In this document: in pieces, positions 23,201-34,611 of the stretch
Layout of the letters: every line of letters starts with the position of its first letter
How positions within the stretch are numbered: position 1 is the stretch's first letter
NCBI GenBank assembly: GCA_034509735.1
Contig: JACGWO010000003.1
Coordinates: 13,950,001-14,014,000 of the forward strand
Source: Sesamum alatum
Taxonomy: Eukaryota; Streptophyta; Magnoliopsida; Lamiales; Pedaliaceae
Reading direction: 5' to 3'
DNA length: 64,000 nt
The notes under the pieces: model-generated
What the model saw: only the letters and a program-made list of their open reading frames with translations
What the model was told of the DNA's origin: nothing
The model's database searches: none
Translations under genes and position numbers: made by a program

Positions 23201-26200
23201 AGGCCAATTCACCCATGTGACATGTCTGGCATTGAAACTGGAGTACTAAAATCTTCACAAATTTTCGTCTTCATTATTGTTCACATACTTAGTGGCAGCC
23301 CTCGGTCTAACATTACAATTGGAGAATCACAAACCTCCTTCCAGGAGGACCTTAAAAATTGCAATAACAATTCAACTGAGATCTCTTATATTATGCGTTA
23401 AGCATCTCTCGGTCTGATTTCATTTGTTGCACACTTTTGGTGTACATTGGTTCTAATTTGATGACCAGTAAAAAATGCCAGATTATTAACAGCTGGCCAA
23501 GGAAGACACTATCTTCTCTACATCATACTTTTCAGATATAATGAGCTTTGCTGCCCATACTCTTTCACAAAATTGGCAATCATGTGGCATTGCTTAAAGG
23601 TAAGAGGCATACCATGAAACCCCATTCATCTATAAGAAAAAATTACTCACAGGGTTATTTAATAGCTTCCAGTAAATTAATGTGACATGTAGTAGAAGAA
23701 TAAAAGATGCAGCTCAAAGAACTATGATGTAAATGACCACTCTGGTAAAAACTGTGAGGATATGCTGATCTAATATTTCAAGTTCCAGAATCCAGATGCA
23801 TGTCTTTTAAGTTTAAATTCATCAGCAATCTGCTGAAAATGGCTATTTATGAGAGGATTCATGAGCTATCTCTCACACATGTATAATACGAAGTACTCTT
23901 AAAATAATCATGGAATGAACAAAAATGAAGTCTCCACTATGCCGGGAAAAGGAAAATACATTGCAACCCAAGCATATATGTTCTCTCCATTGAACAACAT
24001 TGGACCATAACAACACTGATATTGACAGTGTTTTCTAACTTCACATCTTCCACGTGCTAACAATCTATTCAAACATTTACCAATGAGAATTAGGAAAAGA
24101 ATTATTAGAAGCTAACAAATATATTTACAAACTACTGCCTACAAACTACTAGGCAGATCCATATAGACAACAACTGATGGCAGCCAAACTTGACTTCTGC
24201 AATTACATATAAGCAGCATTGCTTGGATAGATAGATCATCATATCTTTAAACTGAACATACCTAGAGAAATCCGAAAACACGTGCGACTTCAAGATTTGT
24301 TTGATACTTTTAAACTTCTCCCTAAGCTCTGTGATCTTCGGAAAATCTCTATAAGCTTCAAAATGGCTGCATAGCTGGTTGACAGCCTGAAATGTATCCC
24401 CAAGCCATGAATTATCAGAAAAATAATCAGGAAATGTACGTGAATAAATATTGTCTATCCAAGCTAATGAAGCCCTCATCATTCACACACTCTTGCTCAC
24501 TTTAAAATTAGTTCACTAAGTAATATTGATACTTTTTTTCGAACATAACATAATTTACATTTTGAGAGGATTTCCTCTGATGATATGTTTTTCTTTTTTT
24601 AAGTTGCAAACTTCAAATTTAGGAATGTGAAACAAAGTTGCTTCCTCAAAATTATGACAGTACTCTGAATCATGCTCTTATGCTTCTCACAATCTTAACC
24701 TGCACTGAGAATCATTTCATTCTGTAATTCCATAGTGGGAATAGACATTAGTATACACAATTATATATTTTTTAAAAATAGTAATTGTATTAACTGAGAG
24801 GAAATCTTTTAAGTCTATTATTTTTAGTTACTTCAAAATATAATCGATACTATTAACTAAAAAAAAATATTCTTTAAATTGAAATTTTGCATTTTGTATT
24901 TACTAATTATGATATTTCATGAGCTTGTATTGGAACAAATTAACACGAAAAGTAAAATATAACAAAAATACAACCAATATTAAATAAAATTAATTAGTCA
25001 AAGTCCCTTAGTTTTTGGAATTTTTATAAGAAATTCAAATTTATTAAAATCGATCGTGTTTTATTTGTAATTTTTTTATGATTATTTCCTACTTTTTTTT
25101 ATTTTTGTTATATTGTTTTGTGTATGTTATGTTTTATTTTTCACTACCAGATCTTGATGTCTTTTATTTTTAAATTTATTGATATGAAATGATTTTAAAT
25201 TGATCATTTATTAACTATTGTTAATAAAAATTTAATCTAATTAGACATATCCATAGTTTCAGTATTTGTATTGCAAGGTCCTATACCTATGCTATATAGT
25301 AAAACAACTTTTAAATTTAATCAAAATATTGTTTACAATCTTCATTAACTTTTAAATTCGAAATATTATTGCATAATGTTATCTTTTGCCTTTATTTATA
25401 ATTTTTAATTTCATATTTTTAGTGTCTTGCTCTTATTCATATAAATCTAATTGGTACTATCTATTTCTTATTCAATATGTTATGTTTTTACAAACTTAAC
25501 TTTTATGAGCATACTGGATTATCATATATTGAAAAATCAAATAATAAGAGATTCACTCAGTAATTAAATTTTCATACGCGATATCAGATTAATAACAGTT
25601 AGTGCTTTTTACTTAATGAAAATATATTTCTCTTTTGTTTATTTATTTATCATTTTTTCAGTTTCTATCTTCAACAAATTTACTCATTTTCTATTTATTA
25701 TTACTAAGTTGATTCACAAATATTTGTTAATATGAAAATATAACTTATACAATTGAAATTTAGGCTACGAATAATATGTAGTATACAGTTATTTCTAAAA
25801 TCTTACTTTTCATTGTTATCAATGTTCCTTTGTTATTTTATAGAGCTTTACCTTATTTAGTAGTATTATTTAAACAACATTATATTTTTATTCTAGATAT
25901 CTTTTTATTTCTAAATCGTTTAAATTTATAGAAATACTAATTGTTAGTTATTTCTAATAAAAATTAGTCAAAATTGAAATAAACCCTTAGTATCAAAAGA
26001 ATTATATTTTCTATCTTGTGGCTCAATGATTATGTTAATTATATTTCTATAGCATCTATTATCATTAGATTTTATATTTAGTTATTTATTGTAATATTGT
26101 GTATACTATTCTTCAAACTCCAACTTCAATCATTTCAATCACATTTATTGTTACTTTACCTCCATGATGATATTGTGATAAAATAGACAGAAGTAATCTT

Positions 26201-29200
26201 TTGAGTTAAAAGTAGACACGCCCCCAACTTTTGGGTCGTTTTGCACTTTACCCCCTAACCGTTTTTTTTTACACTCGACCGCCAACCTTCGATTTTTTTA
26301 GCACTTTGCCCTCTTTTTCAGTTTCCGGGGAATAAAATGGGAATATTCCGGGAAAAGCGGGGCAAAATTGTAATTTCACACCCTATTTTGAAGGGAAACA
26401 AATCCAAAATCAGAAGGAAAAAGAAAAAAAGAAAAAGAAAACCCAAAAATCAATGTCATCTTCTTCATCCACCATCGCCGACCACCTTCACCACTGCACC
26501 ACCTTCATCCGCATCCGCCATTGCAGCCACCTTCAACTGCTGCACAATTCGTCCACCTCCTTCACCCCCTACAGCCATTGCACAACCACTTCCACCCACC
26601 TCCTTCGCCCCCAAGTCACCCTCTTCCCACCTCTTTCACCCTCCACAGCTGCCCCCACCACCTTCGTTCCCCAAAATCGCCGTCACCTCCTTCGCCCCAA
26701 GTCACCCTCTTCCCACCTCTTTCACCCTCCATATTTTTTTTAATTTTTGTTTTGATTTTTTAAATTATGGTGTGAAATTGCAATTTTGGCCCGTATTTCA
26801 CCTTCGGGCTCGTGCATACACGCCCCCGTGAAAAAGAAGGCCAAGTGCAAAAAATATCAAAGGTTGGAAGGTCGAGTGTAAAAAAAACGGTTGGGGGGCA
26901 AAGTGCAAAACGACCCAAATGTTGGGGGGTGTCTGCATTTAACCCTAATTTTTTTTATACTTTCATCTTAGAGAAAGTGTTTTATTAATATGTTCTAATC
27001 TTTAGTTCCATTTACAAATTATTCTAGAAATTAATAGACAAATGACTTAAAGAAAAATTAACTCATGTTGAATTCTACCTAGCTTGATTACGCTCATTAT
27101 ATATATTTCAAAATACTTCATATAGAATTTTAGATTGTGGTGCTATTTTTTCTATCATAAATATTATTTGCCTAATCTAATTAGAAGATTCATCATGCAT
27201 TTCATTTTAATTATTGTAAATTGACATTTTTTAATGGTAATTAAGTTCAAAAATCATAAGTTAACAGCAGAGAGGAATAATTATCTAATGGAAGTTGGTA
27301 CTCAAATATTATTTTATTAATTTCTAATGAATAGTTAATGGAATGAGCTTGTGTTGAAATTTTGTAAAAGTAGGTATATAACATTTACAAATCATATTAA
27401 TTCACTTTAAGTTAAAGAGATAATTAATTTATTTGAACGGAATTACGATTACCTCCTTATAGAACAAATCAATAAGTTGAGTTTTCTTCTCCTTCAATTT
27501 TTATTTTAACTTTTAAAATGACAATTATGTAATATTAAATTTGTATTCTGCCATCCATATTCTATATCTTTTCTTCCCTGAAATTGTGTTATGTTTCTGA
27601 TTTCATTTTATGTCAAGAGGTTTAGAGTTTTCGAGTTCTGTATTTTTAGGATGTTAAATATCCTTCACATTCAAGCTGCTTAAATAATTTTATGTGAAGC
27701 AAGTTAAAATCTTTTATCTGATAGGATTCTCATTCACGTTCACATTGCTTAATTAATTTTATGTGAAGCAAGTTATGATAGGAGTCTCATTCACGTTCAA
27801 ACTTCTTAATCTTAATTTTATGTGTAGCAGGTTTAGAATATTTAGGATTTTAAATATCCTACAATATAATTAATAATATTTAAGTAAAAGTGTATTTGTC
27901 CTCCACAATGGGGAATAAACACTTGTGGATTCATACTTTTATATATAAGTGTAGGTATGGATATGATCACTAATTCCAATATTCAAGGTAAAATCTCTCT
28001 CTTCCTCAACCAAAATCTTCAATGAATAGCATATAGCAAGGCTGCAAACTATGTAATACCTCAAGCTGTGCAGCTGCCTCCTTGTATTGTCTTTTAGAAG
28101 CCATAACTTGGAGTTGTTCTACAGCAGATACTGTCATACAAAAGAAATGTTGCATTGATTTTCAAATCAGACAAAATTTAAACAGAAAAAAAATAATTAA
28201 GCAGCTGATATCTGGCATATTATTTCAATAATGTAAGGCATGCATGATTTCTCATGACAATACGACAAACTAAAATGTATCGATTCTGCTAGACCTTTCT
28301 GAAACAGTAAACAGACAGTTTGAGTTAAATCAGAGGCACCACCCTTAACGTTGAGTTATAAACTCAACTTCTTCTACAGCTCATGACGAAACTGCTGTCA
28401 CTCAAGTCTTCAGCATATCTTAGTTAAATTATGAAATTGGCCCAAAAGAACTTCCAAACTGACAGAAAGTACCCGAGCAAATCAATACAGCAAATGATAA
28501 AACTTCAAGAAATTATTCCTTGGGCCAGTTAACAAGCCATATTTGTTGATAATATTACATATTGAACAAAAGTCGTCCAAGAATGGAATGGAAGAAAAGG
28601 TGTTCACAGTGATCCATCTCTGAGAAGCACATTTATACCTTGGTTGTCAAATCCTAATACCATCATTCATTCTCACCATTCGTATGTTTAAGTTTTTCCA
28701 TTCCTTGAGCTCAGTAATTAGAAATAGTTGAATCCATATCTCGACTAGCTGGCTTAAGTAATATTGGATTAGCAGGCTATAAGTACCTCGCTTTCCATGT
28801 TATGCAGAAATTCCTAACCATCAGCAGTCCATCATAATCTTTAAATGTCAAAACAGCAATCCACTTAATCCTGATCTCTGTGTAAGCTCTTCACAATTGA
28901 AGTTAATGACCCAAAGACAGCAAGAAAAATACTTCTCCCAGATATCCATACCAAACAGAAAGGTCAAAAGAACACATTAAGCTATATATATACATTCTGA
29001 GGTGCATCAAATAAAAATTGCTCAAGCATTTCGAGACTTCTGTGTAATTTATGTGAAAAACAGTACAACTCAATACACAAATACAACAGGACTAAAAGCA
29101 GTCTAAATCAAACTATTCTCCAAGAGAATCAAGAGCAAAAATGCTAACCTAGCATGGTAAGACGATGAAGGGCAGTAATCGTAGTAGTTATGTGCTTCTT

Positions 29201-30952
29201 TGCAAAATCCAGTTTCTTGATGTCACGGCAAATTTCCTGAACCATTGTTTCACTTTGCTCTGCTTTGGTTTTGATATCTTGCACTTTATAAATGAGTTCC
29301 TGGTCCAAATGGAAATATTAATTAGCCAAGGAGTTGCAGTACATAGTGAAAAATGATAACCAAATCATGAGGAAAGTAAAGGCACTCATGCTAATGAAAC
29401 CAATTTTTCCTGCTCATAAGAAAAATGAGCAAACCTGAACTGCACGAGTAGCTGCAGCAAGATCCTCCCTGGCCTTGCTTCCTGAATTACTCTGTATAGA
29501 GTATATAACCATCAAACAAGTGTCATCAAGAGGAAACATTGTTCAAGTACAAAAGGTATGTTACCCTATAGGCAAGACGTCAATTATAACTACCAAAAGT
29601 GAAGCATCAATTACAAATATACAAGTATCTCTGTCTTAAAGTTAAGTATTTGATCAACCAACTGAAGGCAAAGCATCAAAGAAGAATCTGACAAAAGAAC
29701 ATGCACATGTTTCTTTCAACATTAGGTCAAATGAAACACCTGGATCTCAAACTATCTGATAAATACTGACAACATTTATGAGCAGTTGGCCAACAATCAC
29801 AATTACAAAGAACAAAGCAAGATATATATGACTATGCAGACAAGAATTGACAATAACCTATTCTGCCCTTATTTTAGCCACAAGGGACGATCAAGGATTC
29901 ACAGAGCGGCCTTTTGAGAGTTTCATTTACCACTGACAAATCAAACGATTATGTGGGACATAACAGATAATTAGTTAACCCTCTGCTTCATGAAAGAGAA
30001 CTTCACTTGTTCATCTGTCATCATCCACAATTAGAGAAATACTAAAACTTTAATCAATCAACGCATAGTTAAAGATCAGAAAATCATCTCTTGCAGAGAG
30101 TCAGTAATCCGGATTTGAGTCCTGCGACAAGATTTAATCCAATTGACCAGCGATGTCATAAAAGCATGATGGTTTGGTTTCTACAGGACAGAAATCATAA
30201 GACAGACCTTAATAACGCTCAAACTAGGCTCTTCATAACAATCTTGGCAAAGAAATCATTATAAATCTCTTGAACTTAGCCAGAGAACCTGACCAATTTA
30301 AATATGATCTTGATTTACATTTGCTAAACAAGTTACATGCTTGACTTAGTTTTAAATTTGACTACTGCTACTGCACACTTGAGACAGGTCTTGAGTGAGT
30401 GTACTTGCCTTGTCCCATCCAATCTGATAATCCATACACAAACCTAGTAAGTATCGTATCTTGTTCCCATTCCTTTCATTATGTGTCAACTCAACCTAAC
30501 TAAAGCTACACATCGAACTTGAGCATGTATTGATCTTACTTCAGTCGAAACCTCTTATGACAATTAACCATTAAGGTTACAAACAAAAAAGAGTACAAAA
30601 CAGAACATCAATTTTGTTACTTGACACATAGAAAACCAATAAATAGAAAACACCAACCTGCTGACGAACTGCCGCCAAAATCTCAGCATCCACTCTACGA
30701 ATTTCACTATGTATTTTTTGCATAAGGGGCTCAACATCAGATAGAGAGGCCTCTGCATATCAACCATCTTCCACATCGTCAACAAGTAATCAAATGTTAC
30801 CCAGACCAACCAACCTCTTAAGGTTCAAGACAACCTCATCCATATGCAACTGTAACATGTCACACACACATATGTAGGTGTAAAAGTAATTGACCTGTGG
30901 GGAACATCTGGTTGATGAAATCCACAGCACTCTGCTTGTCAATTGTCTCCAT
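14224..30952 (-). CDS. VPS53: Vacuolar protein sorting-associated protein 53 (GARP complex subunit)
   Basis: Encodes the Vps53 subunit of the GARP tethering complex (with Vps51, Vps52, Vps54), which captures endosome-derived vesicles at the trans-Golgi network; the Arabidopsis orthologue is HIT1. I assembled 24 coding exons by splice sites and phase: 30952-30895, 30752-30658, 29491-29435, 29299-29149, 28130-28060, 24386-24262, 22901-22741, 22651-22510, 22039-21976, 21245-21063, 20953-20912, 20516-20412, 20313-20254, 18904-18827, 18718-18611, 18518-18453, 17725-17648, 17565-17432, 17350-17257, 16667-16590, 16090-16028, 15258-15190, 15106-15011, 14523-14224. The sum is 2478 nt, 825 aa plus stop, against about 828 aa in Arabidopsis as I recall it. 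Seen: N-terminal [11 protein letters not shown]; Vps53_N-type coiled region with [35 protein letters not shown] (from residue 312); [20 protein letters not shown]-terminal [12 protein letters not shown]. Phase closes across all introns and no stop interrupts the CDS. The intron after 21063 seems to use a GC donor. Intron 5 (24387-28059) is enlarged by insertions. Confidence 0.95.
24463..26193. other. AT-rich part of VPS53 intron 5
   Basis: Very AT-rich sequence on the acceptor side of the large fifth intron, with no ORF and no repeat family I recognise. It is much longer than the other introns and may itself be a degraded insertion. Confidence 0.5.
26203..26945. mobile_element. Pack-MULE-like TIR element in VPS53 intron 5
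   Basis: A 743-bp element with inverted arms of about 120 bp: left GAGTTAAAAGTAGACACGCC, right complement GGGTTAAATGCAGACACCCC; both arms share 'ttttgggtcgttttgcactt' or a close variant. Flanks are taatctttt (26194-26202) and taatttttt (26946-26954), an 8/9 match, fitting a Mutator-type 9-bp duplication. The 450-bp core is CT-rich and GC-rich, with an internal near-duplicate of about 40 bp containing 'tcttcccacctctttcaccc' (26617-26638 and 26709-26729). It can be read as Pro/Ser/His-rich peptides in several frames. I see no transposase. The GC-rich core suggests captured exon-like DNA, but its source is unknown. Confidence 0.65.
27610..27845. repeat. Three-copy imperfect tandem repeat in VPS53 intron 5
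   Basis: Three units of about 55-65 bp, each containing 'cattcacgttca' (or cacattcaag), 'gctta' and 'attttatgtgaagcaagtt' or a variant, at about 27661-27710, 27727-27777 and 27781-27836. Further degenerate copies may flank it. Confidence 0.65.
27880..27966 (-). mobile_element. Possible Helitron 5' end, reverse orientation
   Basis: On the minus strand the sequence from about 27964 reads TCCATACCTACACTTATATA, continuing to 'agtatgaatccacaagtgtt'. This matches the start of the Helitron at 44456 (TCTATACTATATATAAG, 'agtatgaatccacaaagtgt'). I could not find a convincing CTAGT terminus for it further left in the intron, so only a 5' fragment is claimed. Confidence 0.4.
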
Positions 30953-31290
30953 TTTTCGCGATCAATACCTGAAAACAGATCGTAATCACTCAGCACAGTA
31001 AAAACTCAGCCGCTACATCTGAATCATGCACTAAATCCGCAACTTTAACTTAACAAAAAATGTCGAACAAATCCAACACAAAACTGAAACTCATGTACCT
31101 GCTGAAGCACCTCTCCCTGACAATCTCACTGTTCCGCGATCCAAATCCCCAACTCGCAAGGAGAAAAGTAGCAATCTTCCTCAATTGGTACTTGGCAGCT
31201 ATGGGGCGGTCGGCGCGGACCGGGTTTTGTCCTGGTTCTAATATATTGTACGAGTTCATTGAACAAAACGGTTCGGACACATCTTTCCGT
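30953..31290 (-). other. VPS53: VPS53 5' UTR with an intron
   Basis: The ATG at 30952 follows an acceptor (gttttcag) so that exon 1 begins at 30968. An upstream non-coding exon is suggested by a good donor (CAG then GTACATG) ending at 31099; its start is probably near 31250-31290. Introns in the 5' UTR are common in plant housekeeping genes. The exact transcription start is not visible. A 93-codon frame on the opposite strand here is not conserved-looking and is ignored. Confidence 0.55.
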
Positions 31291-31343
31291 ACAAGATTAG
31301 TCTTTTTTTTCTCTTTCTTTTTTATTTCTTACACTTTTTAGTT

Positions 31344-31400
31344 AACTAGCAATATATGCGCGTTGCGCGTTGACAATTAACATTTATCCTATTTTTTTAA
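31344..31400 (-). mobile_element. Possible Helitron 3' end, reverse orientation
   Basis: On the minus strand a GC-rich palindrome, ACGCGCAACGCGC, precedes ATATATTGCTAGT and then a T. A short hairpin about 10 nt before CTAGT followed by T is the standard Helitron 3' terminus. The 5' end should lie at higher coordinates, but I could not find it. It lies just upstream of the VPS53 first exon. Confidence 0.45.
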
Positions 31401-31514
31401 AATAATAATAATAATAATAATAATTATAAATATTTTATAAATTTTGAATTGTTTTCAAAAATATAATTAATAAGAATTATTTATATAAGTAATAATATAA
31501 TAATTATTATATGA

Positions 31515-32705
31515 TATATAAATAGACTAAACTCCAATTTGCCCTTTGTGTTTTCGTGAATAGCTAAAAATCCTTTTGTATTTTGCGAATAGCTAAAAAG
31601 CCCCTTGTATTTTAATAAATGCAGCACAAAACCCCTTCCATTAGAAATTAACAGAAGATAGGGTGCACGTGCTCGAAGTGCGTTTGAACTTAATTTTTTG
31701 CGTGTTTTGACCTTTATCTGTCCTTAATTGACTAAAATGCCCCTATATTGGATCTAGAATTACCTTGGTTCAAATTGATTTTTTTAAGCATTTTTTTGTA
31801 CTTTTCTATCTCCTAAAAATATAAATAATTATTGTTCTTAAATATATTTATATTAATATCAAAATACCAAAAAAATAGAAAACTTATACTAAATTTTATT
31901 TTTCAAATTTAGATATTTATATGAATATAAATATTTAGCAATTGTATAATTATAATTTATAAATTAATTTAAATATTTTTAAAAATTATATTCAAAATAT
32001 ATTGTCAACAAAATGATTAATTAAATATCTAATAATTACTATAATTATTTAAAATACTCTTAATTAATTGAAATATATATTTAATGAATATAATTAAATT
32101 AATTAAAAAGAATTTTTTAAAAAAATGGGCACACAGAGGGGCGACGGAGACGTCGTCGCCCCCACACAGAAGGGTGACGGCGAGCTGGTCTGGGTGATGA
32201 CGTCTCCGTCGCTCAGACCAGCTTTGACTGGGCGACGTCATCGTCCCCTAGATCTGGGCGACAGCGACATCTAGTGACGCCGTCACCCCATCTGCGGGGG
32301 ATGACGAGGTGGGGGTAGGTGGCGGGGGGTGGGAGTAGGGTTTTATTTTTTTAAAAAAAAAGTTACATATAAATAATTTTATTTTTTATAATTTTTAATT
32401 ATTTAGATATAACATAAGTCAAAATTTTTTGAATCCAGACCCTTCATTTTTCTGAGATCTGACAGTTATTATATAATCAAATGAGATCCAACAGTCATTT
32501 AAAATAAAAAATAATATATAATAAAAAGGGCATAACTGTCAAATGGAAAAAAAAGTTGTCATCGTTATGTCAATTTAATGGATAAGGGCGATTGAGCTAT
32601 ATTTAATAAAACATGAAGGGGGGTTTTAGCCTATTTTTTAAAATACAAAGATGGGTTTAGCTGTATTTTTAAAATACGGGGAGGTTCTTATGCAATTAGG
32701 CCAAA
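31515..32705. mobile_element. Long-TIR DNA element with GC-rich core, upstream of VPS53
   Basis: About 1.2 kb with inverted arms of roughly 120 bp: left 'tttgtattttgcgaatagct', right complement 'tttgtattttaaaaaatagg'; both carry repeated 'aatagctaaa' blocks spaced by 'cccctt.gtatttt'. The interior is AT-rich except for a GC-rich island at 32140-32340 (gggtgacggc, gggcgacgtc, gtgacgccgtcacc). I found no clear target duplication. The island resembles that at 11250-11490. No transposase is present, so it is non-autonomous. It begins about 225 bp upstream of the putative VPS53 first exon. Confidence 0.6.
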
Positions 32706-33411
32706 CATATGGCAACTTGTTAAGTTCTTTTATGTAATGTCATTAATGACTATATAGTTTCATGGAAAAATTTGTGAGTTTTGTTGATTCTATTACCTTT
32801 ATAAATATCTCTTGACTTTTGTTTGTTTTCGTGTTGCTAAGCTGATTATTTTCGCGACATTATTGAGATATAGTTCTATTTTGTTGTTTTATGAAAAGTT
32901 TTAAGAAAAATATATTGTTCTATTATGTAGGTTGTAGTAAATTATACATTTTGCTATAAAATTTATCATCTTTTTTTGGGCCAATTATTTCTCTTTTAGT
33001 GGCTAAGTTCATATTACAGTTCACATATTTGAAGTCAATTTAATAATTTATTAAACTAAAGTTCGAAACACTAATATTCTTTTAATTTCAATCTATTTAA
33101 GTAATTGACATCAAAATACATAAGAATAACTTTGTTCCATTTCTTTAGTATATTTTTACTTCAATTTGACTCAATCTATATAATTCATTTATTAAATATT
33201 TAAGTGTCAAATTATTGGTCTAATTACACTATCGATTAGGACTCCTTAATATAATTTATGGTCGTATAAAATTGTATCTATTTTGTAATTTAAATAAGAT
33301 TAGTTTAGTCATCAGAAAAAAAAATTAAAAACTAAAAACATTAGTTTACTCATATATTTTATGATACTTTATGTTAAAATTAAAATTTTATTCAATGAAA
33401 GATATATAAAA
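32706..33411. other. Intergenic, nothing recognised
   Basis: AT-rich sequence between two TIR elements with no ORF or repeat that I can identify. Confidence 0.5.
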
Positions 33412-33420
33412 CACATATAA

Positions 33421-34380
33421 GGGATATTTTCACTTTTGATTTCCCAATTATACCTCTTTTTCACCTTTGGTACCCCAAGTTTTCAAGTCATCAAACTTGG
33501 TAACCCAAGTTTCTATTTTTCATCCAACTGAGTCCCTCCGTTAGGTCGATCGTTAAAACAAAAGGTCAACCTAATTTTGGAGGGAAAATTGGATGGTTCC
33601 TTGCCTATTTAAGGGCATGTTTGGCTACCATTTCATACACCACAAAAAATAGACTTGAGATAGTAAAATTTATAAAATTTTGCCAAAAAACGCGAGGGGT
33701 GAGGAGAAATCAGTTTCAATCTTACTCAAATTCGAGTGTGGGTTCATCTAATAAGAACATTTATGTGGAAAAAATGTATTGTGAGTGTGGCATTGACTAC
33801 CATTGAAGACTTCTTGCACCAAAATAAATCTGAAAAAAAAGTTTTGGGCATGTCCTAATTACGGAAAAATTTTATCTTTCTTCTTATTTATTTTGTTTTT
33901 GTTATTATTTACCATTGATTTTTGCTTTTGTTTTCTGGTTCACTGAAAAGGGAATATTGTGGAGTTTAGATGGTTCGATCAAAAAATGTGCCCAAGATCG
34001 AGCAGAATTATTGTTGGTTTGTTGAGAAAAATCAATTATCTTTCGGCGACGTCCACCGTCACCCAGAGGTTGGCGGCGATCATCGTCGCCAATGAGGACA
34101 TGCCCATCCCTGTTTTTTTAGCCAATTTATTTTCAATTCCACTATTTCAAATCTATTTTTTTGTAGTGTATGAAATGAAAGTCAAATATAAATAGACGAG
34201 GAACCATCTAATTTTGTCTCCAAAATTGGGTTGACTGTTTGTTTTAACGGTCAACCTAATGGAGGGTACTCAAGTGGATGAAAAATGGAAACTTTGGATA
34301 CTAAGTCTGATGACTTGGAAACCTGGGGTACCTAAGGTGGAAAAGAGGTGTAGTTGAGGTATTAAAAGTGAAATTATCCC
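33421..34380 (+). mobile_element. Long-TIR DNA transposon carrying a GRF zinc-finger relic
   Basis: A 960-bp element with inverted arms of about 250 bp. Left starts GGGATATTTTCACTTTTGAT; the complement of the right end starts GGGATAATTTCACTTTTAAT. Further matching blocks include 'ttgactgtttgttttaacgg' against the left 'cgatcgttaaaacaaaaggt', and 'catttcatacaccacaaaaa' against 'catttcatacactacaaaaa' (minus strand of the right arm). Flanks cacatataa (33412-33420) and tatatataa (34381-34389) agree at 7 of 9 bases, consistent with an aged Mutator-type duplication. Between the arms lies a small broken gene (separate entry). No transposase was seen. Confidence 0.65.
33700..34050 (+). pseudogene. 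GRF-type zinc-finger protein relic inside a TIR element
   Basis: The first exon-like part (33705-33806) ends in VEKMYCECGIDYH; after a stop, the sequence to about 33861 reads KKKFWACPNYG in another frame. The arrangement Cys-x-Cys-Gly ... Arg/Lys-Phe-x-x-Cys-Pro-x-Tyr is the plant GRF zinc finger. After an intron-like T-rich stretch ending 'ctgaaaag' at about 33951, a second part reads VEFRWFDQKMCPRSSRIIVG then LLRKINYL, matching the usual downstream FRWFDEPM-type segment of these proteins. The GRF His and intermediate residues are disrupted by stops. Small GRF proteins are often found in plant transposons; their role there is unclear to me. Confidence 0.6.
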
Positions 34381-34389
34381 TATATATAA

Positions 34390-34611
34390 TCTAATCTATT
34401 AAAACTAAAATGTTATTCAATGGAAGATATATAATATATAATCTAGTCGAACTTAATTTGTCTCAATCTCCATTAGTGTTCTAACCATACCATTAGTTTA
34501 TATGTGTTTAACACCTAATAGAAAATTAATTAAACATATTAGTGGAAACAATTCAATAATTTATATTCTATGTTAATGTTATAATTGGTATTACAAAAAA
34601 TGTAATAAACG
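34390..34611. other. AT-rich spacer
   Basis: Contains 'ttattcaatggaagatatat' (34410-34430), which resembles 'ttattcaatgaaagatatat' at 33388-33407 on the other side of the GRF element. No gene. Confidence 0.5.

Noticed and set aside
26337..26831. Plus-strand Pro/Ser-rich frame of 164 codons
   Set aside because: It runs from one inverted arm through the core into the other arm of a TIR element; low-complexity CT-rich sequence gives open frames in several phases.
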